64,000 bases of DNA from Bacteroides muris (ex Afrizal et al. 2022) (GTDB taxonomy: Bacteria > Bacteroidota > Bacteroidia > Bacteroidales > Bacteroidaceae): the NCBI RefSeq assembly GCF_004793475.1, contig NZ_SRYZ01000006.1, positions 59,368 to 123,367 on the forward strand, written 5' to 3'. Under the pieces are notes generated by a model that did not search any database, was not told the origin of the DNA, and saw only the letters and a program-made list of their open reading frames with translations. Shown here one piece after another: positions 36,086-44,104 of the stretch (position 1 is the stretch's first letter; every line of letters starts with the position of its first letter). The position numbers and the translations under genes were made by a program.

Positions 36086-37359
36086 AACTGTTAAGCTACA
36101 CCTACCGCAAACTTGCATGGCTGATGTTTCTGCTGATGGCAGTGTGGGGTGTGCTGTTCTATTGCGCAATCATCGACGAGGTGGTGGATGAGACGGACGA
36201 TACGTTGGAGAATTACGGTGATATATTGATGGAGAGTGCGCTTCACGACCCCGCGATACTCGGAACAGAAGGCTCGTTGATGTCTTTCTATAAGTTCACT
36301 CCAATATCCGAAGAAGAGGGGCGGCATTACCGGCAAGTGTTTTATGATGCTACAGTCTATATCGAACTGGAGGATGAAGACGAGCCGGTACGTGTCATGT
36401 GTACCGCTTTCCGTATGCCCGACGGGCAATATTATGAGTTGAAACTGATGATTTCCATTCTGGAGCGGGACGATATGGTGGAGGCTATGCTTTGGTATCT
36501 GGGAGCGCTGTTCCTGCTGTTTCTAATCTGTACTTCCATCGGCATTCAATTGGTGTTGAAGGGGGTGTTCCGTCCATTACATAAGCTGCTTGACTGGTTG
36601 CACCGCATTCAGCCCGGCAAGGAGGTGCCTTCATTGGACAACCCGACGAAGATACGGGAGTTCCGCCAGTTGAGTGACGCCGCATTGGATATGGGAAACC
36701 GCAGCTACAAGGCATACGAGGAGCAGAAACAGTTCATCGAGAATGCCTCGCATGAGTTGCAGACACCGCTTGCCATCGTGAGGGGAAAAGTGGAACTGCT
36801 GGCTGAGAGTGAAGGAATGACGGAACAGCAAATGAAGGAACTGGACGAGATATATGTCACGTTGGACCGTGCCGTGAAATTGAATAAGTCCCTGTTGTTG
36901 CTTTCCCGTATAGAAAACGGGCAGTATACTGAGATGGAAGATGTCTCGGTAGATGAAATATTGGATGAACTCTTGCCCGACCTGATGGATATTTATGAAC
37001 ATAAGTGCGTGAATCTGATACGGAAACGGGAGGAACAACCTTTTATCATCCGTTGTAATCATTCGCTGGCGCAAATACTGGTTTCCAATCTGGTGAAGAA
37101 TTCGTTGCTGCACAATAGGGAAGGGGGGGAGTTGCAGGTGCTTACCACTCCAACTTCGCTGGTCATCAGAAACACGGGGGATATTCCTTTGGATGGAGAG
37201 AAGCTGTTCCGGCGTTTTTATCGCGGCATGGATGGCAAGAAGGATTCCACAGGACTGGGGCTTGCCATTGCGCGTTCCATTGCATTGTCGTCTTCACTGA
37301 AGCTTACGTATGAATGGCAGGATGGCATGCATTGCTTCTGTCTGGTTAAAGAAAACTAA
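36082..37359 (+). CDS. Sensor histidine kinase partner of the OmpR-type regulator
   Basis: 425 residues. Two membrane helices (about 12-32 and 138-158) bracket a roughly 100-residue periplasmic sensor that is markedly acidic (EVVDETDDTLENYGD; ELEDEDEPV). Then HisKA with the H-box NASHELQTPLAIVRGKVELL, the N-box LVSNLVKNSLLHNREGG, and the G-boxes DGEKLFRRFYRGMDGKKDSTGLGLAI (37180-37270). All catalytic parts are intact. The acidic sensor suggests detection of a cation or a cationic peptide, which is speculation. Confidence 0.92.
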   Translation: MKLLSYTYRKLAWLMFLLMAVWGVLFYCAIIDEVVDETDDTLENYGDILMESALHDPAILGTEGSLMSFYKFTPISEEEGRHYRQVFYDATVYIELEDEDEPVRVMCTAFRMPDGQYYELKLMISILERDDMVEAMLWYLGALFLLFLICTSIGIQLVLKGVFRPLHKLLDWLHRIQPGKEVPSLDNPTKIREFRQLSDAALDMGNRSYKAYEEQKQFIENASHELQTPLAIVRGKVELLAESEGMTEQQMKELDEIYVTLDRAVKLNKSLLLLSRIENGQYTEMEDVSVDEILDELLPDLMDIYEHKCVNLIRKREEQPFIIRCNHSLAQILVSNLVKNSLLHNREGGELQVLTTPTSLVIRNTGDIPLDGEKLFRRFYRGMDGKKDSTGLGLAIARSIALSSSLKLTYEWQDGMHCFCLVKEN

Positions 37360-37463
37360 AAAAATCGTAAACTGCGATTATTCCCAAATCTTTCCTAATT
37401 CTCTACTGTTATTTGCAGTGTGAATGATATGAAATTTATTAATAACATTAAAAAATGACGATT

Positions 37464-37904
37464 ATGAAGAAAGTATTGTCTATTTTTATATTGGCTCTTG
37501 TAGCTGTTCAGTTTGCTTTTGCCGGTGATGTAATTACTCAGGATGCCAAGCTGCTTCCGCTGACAGCGCGTAACTTTATCAATCAGTATTTCTCGAAACC
37601 GCATATTTCGCATATCAAGATTGAAAGTGAAATACTGCAGACCAAGAAATATGAAGTGCTGCTGACCGACCGTACGGAAATTGATTTCGATAAGAAAGGA
37701 AATTGGCTGGAAGTGGATTGCAAGAAATCTGCTGTTCCCGAAGCATTGATTCCGGCTCCGGTAAAGGAATATGTGAAGACCAACTTCCCGAGAGAGATTA
37801 TTACCAAGATTGAGCGCGGACGTACCGGTATGGAAGTCGAGCTGAACAATGACTACTCTTTGAAGTTCAACAAAAAAGGAAAATTTGTCAGTATGGACGA
37901 CTGA
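37464..37904 (+). CDS. PepSY-like periplasmic protein
   Basis: 146 residues from MKKVLSIF, signal peptide ending AFAG. Two copies of a PepSY-like (PF11396-type) fold are visible: ITQDAKLLPLTARNFINQYF with KYEVLLTDRTEIDFDKKGNW, and PEALIPAPVKEYVKTNFP with GMEVELNNDYSLKFNKKGKF. Such proteins are usually encoded beside two-component systems and may be signal-tuning or inhibitory factors. An upstream ATG at 37455 adds only three residues. It forms a pair with the next gene, 26 bases away. Confidence 0.82.
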   Translation: MKKVLSIFILALVAVQFAFAGDVITQDAKLLPLTARNFINQYFSKPHISHIKIESEILQTKKYEVLLTDRTEIDFDKKGNWLEVDCKKSAVPEALIPAPVKEYVKTNFPREIITKIERGRTGMEVELNNDYSLKFNKKGKFVSMDD

Positions 37905-37930
37905 TTTTTTAGTAAATATTTTAACTTTAT

Positions 37931-38440
37931 ATGAAAATGATGAGAATGAAGATTCAAATGTTGGCGATGATGTTCATCACCGCCTTGGCACTTGGTGCAT
38001 GCAGTAATGATGACGACAAGGATGATGTGAAAGTGCCTGAAGCAATGTCACAGGCATTGAAGTCCAAATACCCTTCCGCAATCCATGTGGAGTGGGAACA
38101 GAAAGGAGGTTATTTGGTGGCAGACTGTAGAGTGGATGGCCAGGAAAAGGATGTATGGTTCAATAATCGGGCAGAATGGGTGTTGACGGAGACAGAACTG
38201 CTTTGGAACGATCTTCCGGGAACTGTACTGACTTCTTTCAGCGGCAGTAAATATGTTGGCTGGAAGATAGAGGAGATTGTTCTTTTGGAGTATCCGGTAG
38301 TGCCTATGCAGTTTGTCATTGAAGTTGAAAAGGGAAATGCAGAGTATCAATTGTTCTATTCGGAAGAAGGCGACTTGCTGCAGACAAAAGATGTGAGCGG
38401 TGATAGGGATGATACGTATTGGCCGATAAAACTTGATTAA
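37931..38440 (+). CDS. PepSY-like lipoprotein
   Basis: 169 residues. The lipobox is in ALALGACSNDDDKDD; Asp-rich residues after the Cys favour export to the surface. Two PepSY-like units follow (AMSQALKSKYPSAIHVEWEQ with DGQEKDVWFNNRAEW, and TVLTSFSGSKYVGWKIEEI with VVPMQFVIEVEKGN). It is the second of the pair downstream of the two-component system and ends at a hairpin before the convergent sdaA. Confidence 0.82.
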   Translation: MKMMRMKIQMLAMMFITALALGACSNDDDKDDVKVPEAMSQALKSKYPSAIHVEWEQKGGYLVADCRVDGQEKDVWFNNRAEWVLTETELLWNDLPGTVLTSFSGSKYVGWKIEEIVLLEYPVVPMQFVIEVEKGNAEYQLFYSEEGDLLQTKDVSGDRDDTYWPIKLD

Positions 38441-38446
38441 AGGATA

Positions 38447-38495
38447 AGGGATTAGGGACTAGTGTTGTGGTAATCATATTGCCCCCCTAATCCCT
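38447..38495. terminator. Bidirectional hairpin between convergent genes
   Basis: AGGGATTAGGG (38447-38457) is complementary to CCCTAATCCCT (38485-38495), with a 27-base loop. It lies between the ends of the PepSY-like lipoprotein and sdaA. Confidence 0.55.
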
Positions 38496-38511
38496 AATTC
38501 CTAATTTCTGG

Positions 38512-39723
38512 CTACATCGGTTTATAGTCCTTTGCCAGTCCTCCTTCACTGGTTTCTTTGTAGAGGGAGGGCAGGTCGTTTCCGGTTTCTTTCATGACTT
38601 CTACCACCTTGTCGAATGATACGCGGTGCATGCCGTCGGTGAAAGAGGAGTAAAGGTTGGCATCCAGGGCGCGTGCGGCGGCGTAGGCATTACGTTCGAT
38701 ACATGGGATTTGTACCAGTCCGCAAACCGGGTCACAGGTCATTCCCAAATGATGCTCCAATCCCATTTCAGCGGCATATTCTATTTGTGCCGGACTACCT
38801 CCAAACAATTGGTTGGCCGCGGCTGATGCCATAGAACATGCTACGCCTACTTCTGCCTGGCATCCGGCTTCCGCTCCCGAAATGGAAGCGTTGGTCTTCA
38901 CGATATTTCCTATCAGTCCGGCTGTGGCAAGGGCACGGAGTATGCGTGTGTCGCTAAACTCCCGGCTTTTTTGCAGATGATAGAGCACTGCAGGTACAAT
39001 GCCGCACGAACCGCAGGTAGGTGCAGTGACAATGACCCCGCCTGACGCATTTTCTTCACTTACTGCCAAGGCATAGGCAAATACCAGTCCGCGCGACTGG
39101 AGGGAAGCCTTGTAGCCACTGGCACGTATATAATAGGTCGAGGCTTTCCGGCGCAGATTCAGAGGGCCGGGCAAGACTCCTTCACTATCCAATCCCCGTT
39201 TTACGGCAGCTTGCATGGTTTTCCATACCTCCTGCAGGTAATCCCAAATATCGCTTTCCTCGCATTCCTTGACGTACTCCCAATAACTTTTTCCGGTACG
39301 TTCACACCATTGCAGTATTTCGGTCATGCGGTTCATTTCGTATACATCCGGGGTGTTGACGGATGAGGTTCCGTCATTCTCCTCTGCCAGGGCACCGCCA
39401 CCGACACTGAATACAGTCCATTGGTCTGTCTCCTTGCCTTCACTGTCCAAGGAGACGAATTTCATGCCGTTGGGATGGAAGGGCAGGAATATTTTGGGTT
39501 CCCAGATTATTTCTACCGGTGCTGCGGGTTGCAGTGTCTCGGTGATGGCAACATTGGTCATGTGTCCCTTGCCGGTAGCAGCGAGGCTTCCGTATAGAGT
39601 TACTTGGAATGCGGCTGCTTTGGGATGTTTTTCCAAGAATATCTGAGCTGCCTTGCGTGGCCCCATAGTGTGGCTGCTGGATGGGCCGGTACCGATACGG
39701 TAGAGTTCTTTGATTGATTTCAT
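38512..39723 (-). CDS. sdaA: L-serine ammonia-lyase
   Basis: 403 residues from MKSIKELYRIGTGPSSSHTM; a weaker ATG lies three codons upstream at 39732. It is the single-chain iron-sulfur type, converting serine to pyruvate and ammonia. The N-terminal beta domain has the SSSHTMGP motif. The C-terminal alpha domain has the cluster Cys residues in TCGSCGIVPAV and DPVCGLVQIPCIERN. Ends in an exposed tail typical of the E. coli SdaA/B type. Lone gene. Confidence 0.95.
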   Translation of the reverse strand: MKSIKELYRIGTGPSSSHTMGPRKAAQIFLEKHPKAAAFQVTLYGSLAATGKGHMTNVAITETLQPAAPVEIIWEPKIFLPFHPNGMKFVSLDSEGKETDQWTVFSVGGGALAEENDGTSSVNTPDVYEMNRMTEILQWCERTGKSYWEYVKECEESDIWDYLQEVWKTMQAAVKRGLDSEGVLPGPLNLRRKASTYYIRASGYKASLQSRGLVFAYALAVSEENASGGVIVTAPTCGSCGIVPAVLYHLQKSREFSDTRILRALATAGLIGNIVKTNASISGAEAGCQAEVGVACSMASAAANQLFGGSPAQIEYAAEMGLEHHLGMTCDPVCGLVQIPCIERNAYAAARALDANLYSSFTDGMHRVSFDKVVEVMKETGNDLPSLYKETSEGGLAKDYKPM

Positions 39724-39775
39724 ATATTTCAAAATTTATCAAATTTATGATTTAGCTTTAACTATCAATTATCCA

Positions 39776-42313
39776 TTAATTCAAGTCTACAACGGTGATG
39801 CCTGCTCCGCCGAACTGTATATGTTCGTCGGCAAAGTGGCGTACTCCGGGAACAGTTTCCAGATATTGACGGATGAGCATGCGTAGGATGCCTGTCCCCG
39901 TTCCGTGAAGGATACGCACGCGTGACATGCCGACAAGGATGGCGTCATCAATGAAATAAGTTACGGCTTGCAAGGCCTCGTCACCTCGCATACCTCGGAC
40001 ATCGATGTCTTGCTTGAAATGCAGTTTCTTCTCGTACATGCTGTCTTGGGTCTGGGCACTGATAAAAGTGCTTTTGGTGGACACATCAGCTTGTTTAGGC
40101 TGCGCGTTGGTACGTTCCAGTCTATCCAGCTTTACGGTAGTCTTGATACTGCCGAACGCGATGACCGCATTCTTGCCATTTACTTCCATTACTTCGCCCA
40201 CAGAGGTCTGTCCCTTTATTCTGACGTTGCAGCCGGGGATGATGGCTGCGAGACGTTCTGCTTCTTTCCGTGCCTGCTGTTCTGCCAAAGCTTGAGCAGA
40301 CAGCCCGTTTTCTTTTCCTTTGCCCGCTTTCTTTTCCTTTTTCCGGTTTTGCTTCTCTTTCAGCTTTTCCATTTTGCGGGCAATTTTTTCTTCCAGTTCC
40401 TTGTTGGCAAGTGCTTCCATTGATTCACGGAAGTCCGTCAACTCTTGGCGGGCCTGGCGTGTCTTTTCTTTTTCAGCTTGGGCTTCTTTGATGGAGCGTA
40501 TGGTGTTCTCGATGCGCGCATTGGCTTCCTGCATCAGTTGCTCCATTTCTTCCTTTGCTTTGCGCAGAATCTCCTTTCGGGATTTCTGCAAATCTTCTAT
40601 TTCAGTTTGATAGCGCTCTATGGTCTCTTCCATGTACTTTTCACGCTGGCGTATTGTCTGGCGTTTGCTTTCCCAGTAGCGTTTGTCGCGCACAATGTCT
40701 TGCAGGTACTTATCGGCATTGATGTATTCGCTGCCCACGATTTCCGAGGCATCGGCAATGACATCTTCCGGAAGACCAATCTTGCGGGCAATCTCTACAG
40801 CGAACGAACTGCCCGGATTGCCTATCTGCAACTGGAACAGTGCTTGCATCAGATGGCGGTCATAGAGCATGGCACCGTTTACTACACCTTCGTGGTCTTC
40901 GGCAAAATGTTTCAGGTTCTGATAGTGTGTGGTGATGACACCGAACGTCTGTTTTTGGTTGAAACGTTTCAATACGGCTTCAGCGACAGCGCCTCCAATC
41001 TGGGGTTCAGTTCCACCACCGAATTCATCAATCAAGATGAGGCTCCGTTCATTGCAGCTTTTCATCATGATTTTCATGTTCGTAAGGTGGGAGGAGTAGG
41101 TACTCAAATCATCTTCAATGGACTGCTCGTCACCTATGTCGATGAATATGCTGCTGAATATTCCGGCATGACTGCGTTCGTGCATCGGGATGAGCAGTCC
41201 GGATTGCAGCATGTATTGCAGTAAGCCCACTGTCTTTAGGCAGACGGATTTACCGCCTGCATTTGGACCAGAGATGATTAGGATACGTTGCTTCTCATTC
41301 AGTTCGATGTCAAGTGGTACTACTTCTTTGCCATGTTTGGCAAGAGAAAGTTGCAAGAGCGGGTGCACAGCCATTGTCCAGTCTAGCAACTGCTTGTTTT
41401 CGAGAGCTGGTTTCAGCCCGGATATCTGCTCAGCAAACAGTGCTTTGGTACGTATGAAGTCTATTTCAGCAAGGAATTCGTATGATAGCAGTACGTCGGG
41501 GATGGAGGGACGCAGCTGGTTGGAGAAGTCCGTCAGGATGCGGATAATTTCTCTGCGTTCGTCACTTTCCAGTTCCCGTATGCGATTGTTGGCTTCCACT
41601 ACTTCGGCAGGCTCAATGAATACGGTTTTACCGCTGGCCGACTCGTCGTGTACAATACCACGTATTTTCCGTTTCAGTGCCGGTGCAACGGGAATGACCA
41701 GACGACCGTCACGCATGGTGGGCGTTACATCTTTGTCCACAACGCCCTCGGACTGAGCATTTCGTAGAATGCTGTTCAGTGAGCGAGAGATGCTTCCCAT
41801 AGTACTTGCCAGTTCCCGGCGGATGCGTGCCAACTCTGTAGAGGCATTGTCCTTGATTTTTCCGTAAGGAGAGAGGATGCCGTTTATTTTTGTTATGAGC
41901 TGTGGGAAAACGGTGATGTCTCCCGCTAGTCTTTTCAGACAAGGGTAGGGGGAAGCCCTTTCTTCCTCATCATCGTCGCTTTTTTGTAGGAAGCGTACAA
42001 TATCACGTATGGTTTCCAGTGAACGGCGCAGGTCAAAAAGCTCTTGTTCATCCAGATACATGCCTTCTACGCGTATGCGTTTTAATGATGGGCGTACATC
42101 AAAAAAATATTGTGCCGGGAAATTATCTTCTTCTTGGAGTATACGTACAAATTCGGTGACTTGGTCCAGACGTTCTTCCACTTCTCCAAAGCAATTGGAA
42201 AATGTCATGTTCATCACCCGTTCTTCGCCAAGTGTACTGAGGCATTTTTCTTTCAGTAATTGGCGTATTTGGTCGAAACCTATTTTCTGTTCAAAGTTCT
42301 GCGGATATATCAT
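39776..42313 (-). CDS. mutS2: MutS2 ATPase with Smr nuclease domain
   Basis: 845 residues. The MutS core and clamp regions lead to Walker A GPNAGGKSVCLKT (about residue 342), Walker B SLILIDEFGGGTEP and a long coiled coil (about 520-640) rich in E, K and R. A basic stretch follows, then the C-terminal Smr domain with DVRGMRGDEALQAV and RILHGTGTGILRMLI. The N-terminal mismatch-recognition domain is absent, as usual for MutS2. Known roles in the family are anti-recombination and rescue of collided ribosomes. It starts 66 bases before the tRNA-Ser promoter -7 element on the opposite strand. Confidence 0.95.
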   Translation of the reverse strand: MIYPQNFEQKIGFDQIRQLLKEKCLSTLGEERVMNMTFSNCFGEVEERLDQVTEFVRILQEEDNFPAQYFFDVRPSLKRIRVEGMYLDEQELFDLRRSLETIRDIVRFLQKSDDDEEERASPYPCLKRLAGDITVFPQLITKINGILSPYGKIKDNASTELARIRRELASTMGSISRSLNSILRNAQSEGVVDKDVTPTMRDGRLVIPVAPALKRKIRGIVHDESASGKTVFIEPAEVVEANNRIRELESDERREIIRILTDFSNQLRPSIPDVLLSYEFLAEIDFIRTKALFAEQISGLKPALENKQLLDWTMAVHPLLQLSLAKHGKEVVPLDIELNEKQRILIISGPNAGGKSVCLKTVGLLQYMLQSGLLIPMHERSHAGIFSSIFIDIGDEQSIEDDLSTYSSHLTNMKIMMKSCNERSLILIDEFGGGTEPQIGGAVAEAVLKRFNQKQTFGVITTHYQNLKHFAEDHEGVVNGAMLYDRHLMQALFQLQIGNPGSSFAVEIARKIGLPEDVIADASEIVGSEYINADKYLQDIVRDKRYWESKRQTIRQREKYMEETIERYQTEIEDLQKSRKEILRKAKEEMEQLMQEANARIENTIRSIKEAQAEKEKTRQARQELTDFRESMEALANKELEEKIARKMEKLKEKQNRKKEKKAGKGKENGLSAQALAEQQARKEAERLAAIIPGCNVRIKGQTSVGEVMEVNGKNAVIAFGSIKTTVKLDRLERTNAQPKQADVSTKSTFISAQTQDSMYEKKLHFKQDIDVRGMRGDEALQAVTYFIDDAILVGMSRVRILHGTGTGILRMLIRQYLETVPGVRHFADEHIQFGGAGITVVDLN

Positions 42314-42355
42314 GGTGCAAAAGTACTATTAATTCATGAAAAAATAGAAAAGAAG

Positions 42356-42386
42356 TTTGCAGAATTAAAAATGATTTGTATCTTTG
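42356..42386 (+). promoter_or_regulatory. Promoter of tRNA-Ser
   Basis: TTTG (42356-42359), exactly 19 bp, TATCTTTG (42379-42386). A close match to the Bacteroides consensus, 40 bases before the tRNA. Confidence 0.75.
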
Positions 42387-42426
42387 CACCGCTTTAAGAG
42401 AAAAGCACTTCTTGAAAGAGGAGTTT

Positions 42427-42511
42427 GGAGAGGTGGCAGAGTGGTCGATTGCGGCGGTCTTGAAAACCGTTGTACTGCGAGGTACCCGGGGTTCGAATCC
42501 CTGTCTCTCCG
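42427..42511 (+). tRNA. tRNA-Ser (anticodon TGA)
   Basis: 85 nt. The acceptor GGAGAGG pairs with TCTCTCC (one G-U), discriminator G at 42511. The anticodon stem and loop CGGTCTTGAAAACCG gives anticodon TGA. A long variable arm (TTGTACTGCGAGGTACCCGG region) and GGTTCGAATCC T-loop are as expected for serine. CCA is not encoded. Its last 12 bases are part of the 13-bp repeat used as the element's attachment site, so insertion regenerates an intact tRNA. Confidence 0.95.
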
Positions 42512-42512
42512 C
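42500..42512 (+). repeat. Left attachment site (tRNA-Ser 3' end)
   Basis: CCTGTCTCTCCGC, the 3' end of tRNA-Ser plus one base, recurs exactly at 54073-54085 in the same orientation. The two copies bracket an element whose integrase lies next to the right copy. Confidence 0.85.
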
Positions 42513-42548
42513 GATAAACATTGAAAATCAATGAATTACAAAAGAAAC

Positions 42549-42590
42549 ACCCAATTTTACACCCCAAAATGTAAAGTTGGGTATTTTTTT
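42549..42590 (+). terminator. Terminator behind tRNA-Ser, inside the element
   Basis: Stem ACCCAATTTTACA (42549-42561) with TGTAAAGTTGGGT (42570-42582), one G-U pair, then a run of T. It would end the tRNA transcript after insertion. Bases 42591-42842 hold no gene I can support; one 70-codon frame there lacks recognisable features. Confidence 0.75.
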
Positions 42591-42842
42591 GTTATTTAAC
42601 TAAATCCCTGAATTCTGTAACTAAATAATATTGATTTGTCCGGAAATCCAGTTACAGCCCCTATTTTTGTGTGCATAGTTCAGAGCGTATAAACAACGCT
42701 CCACAGAACAGGCTTTCTAAAAAACGTAACCTCTACATTGAAAATTCTTCCTGTGTATCGGTCTTGCCTGTTGGAAAAAGAGAGCAGGGACATAGACGGG
42801 GTTTCGGACTAACCAATAATATTGTGGTATATGGAGCAAAGC

Positions 42843-43625
42843 TTATGTTCCTTTTTTCAGAATATAAAAACAACTCGTACTAAAGAAGTTTCTTAGAATA
42901 GGAATGTAGGCAATCACTTTGTTCAATTTGCGTGGGGATAATCCGAATTTAACCTGATAATGAGGATTGATAAGCCATAATTGCCTATTTGTAATGCGTA
43001 AAACAGTCGTTTTTAGCATGCTTTCAAAAGATTCTATTGACACCCTTGTTCTTTTAATAGAAAGCAACTCTTTGATACAGTCTCCGTTTTCTCCAAAGGC
43101 TTTTAGTACTCCCCGATATACAGTCATGGGAAGTAGGTGAACAAAGGGCAGACGGGAAAGTATGGGGTTTTGACAAATCTGCTGATGCCCACCAAATGGC
43201 ATTTGCCAGGCCGGGAATGACATGAAAACAATGCCCTGAGGCTTTAGATATTTATTCAAATTTGAAAGGAATAGCTTTTTATTGTCTATATGCTCAAAGA
43301 CATCATGGCAGATGATTATATCAAAACTCCGTTCCAATTCCTTTAGTTGAAAAATATCTTGTGCGTAAAATGTCCCTCTTGCATGGGCATCCGCAAAAAA
43401 AATTCTTGCATCTTTAATCCGGCAGGCTGCAATATCAACTCCAACAACACGACATCCCATTTCAGAAAAAGGAAGTAGATTGCCACCATCACCACAGCCT
43501 ATTTCTAACACATCAGTTCCTGTCTCTACTGAATGCCAGTGTTGAATATATGGTATAAAATAGTTTTTGCTTGTAATAGAAAGTTCTTTGAAATAGATAG
43601 CTCTATTTTTATGACGTTCTTGCAT
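42843..43625 (-). CDS. Class I SAM-dependent methyltransferase
   Basis: 260 residues. Motif I is DVLEIGCGDGGNLLPF near residue 40, followed by VVGVDIAA (acidic residue ending strand 2), FDIIICHDVFEHI (motif IV) and LKPQGIVFMSFPAW, the order of a Methyltransf_11/23-type Rossmann fold. The last third contains several aromatic and basic blocks and could contact a lipid or sugar substrate, which is unknown. It is the outermost cargo gene, next to the left attachment site, and is AT-rich compared with the core chromosome. Confidence 0.8.
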   Translation of the reverse strand: MQERHKNRAIYFKELSITSKNYFIPYIQHWHSVETGTDVLEIGCGDGGNLLPFSEMGCRVVGVDIAACRIKDARIFFADAHARGTFYAQDIFQLKELERSFDIIICHDVFEHIDNKKLFLSNLNKYLKPQGIVFMSFPAWQMPFGGHQQICQNPILSRLPFVHLLPMTVYRGVLKAFGENGDCIKELLSIKRTRVSIESFESMLKTTVLRITNRQLWLINPHYQVKFGLSPRKLNKVIAYIPILRNFFSTSCFYILKKGT

Positions 43626-43683
43626 AAAATAATTATTTGTAGAGTAGTAGCAGTAAAAAACTGCTACTACCTATTCTTGTTGT

Positions 43684-44028
43684 TCAATTTGCGGAAATCT
43701 CAATTTGTGAGCCTGCATTAACTGTGAAAGGAGTATTGATTGTTACGGATTCTCCTGCATTAAATGTAAGTTTAGCACCATTGGTGACTGTTACATTTTT
43801 TGACATAATAATCCAACCTGTAACAGATTGTGTTGATGATACTGTTTTATCATTAAAGGTTACAATCTCTCCTCCGGCAGTAGAAACTGCTGCAAAAGCA
43901 TTGCATAAGCCGTACCCCATTTCATTATTCCATGTCCCATTAGGACGGTTTGAGGTTGTTGAATACGAGTATCCTCCATTGCCTTTGAAAATTTGATAAC
44001 ACGTACTTTCATACTGATTTGTTTTTAG
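43684..44028 (-). pseudogene. 3' remnant of an S8-type serine peptidase gene
   Basis: The frame is open from 44028 to a stop at 43684 but has no sensible start. It begins KTNQYESTCYQIFKGNGGYS and continues with STTSNRPNGTWNNEMGYGLCNAF, the C-terminal edge of the subtilase domain in many Bacteroidetes S8 peptidases (NGTWNNEMGYG is the usual block). A beta-helix-like tail follows (NVTVTNGAKLTFNAGESVTI and NTPFTVNAGSQIEISAN). The catalytic part is missing, so a 5' deletion is likely. The first ATG after the promoter-like motif (44012) is in a different frame and yields a short unrelated peptide. A shorter protein starting at 43920 is conceivable. Confidence 0.6.
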
Positions 44029-44058
44029 TTAATATTTATTTGAATTGTTCTCTACAAC

Positions 44059-44088
44059 TATGATAAGTTATTTTGTAAAAGACTGCAT
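44059..44088 (-). promoter_or_regulatory. Candidate sigma-factor promoter upstream of the S8 remnant
   Basis: Minus-strand ATGCAGTCTTTT (44077-44088), 12 bp, ATCATA (44059-44064). The same two blocks at nearly the same spacing precede the sigma-barrel gene. The pair lies 47 bases before the first ATG of the remnant. Confidence 0.5.
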
Positions 44089-44104
44089 GATAACCATAAC
44101 TTTT

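Noticed and set aside
42671..42883. 70-codon plus-strand frame near the left end of the mobilizable element
   Set aside because: Overlaps the end of the methyltransferase gene, has no family features and no promoter.
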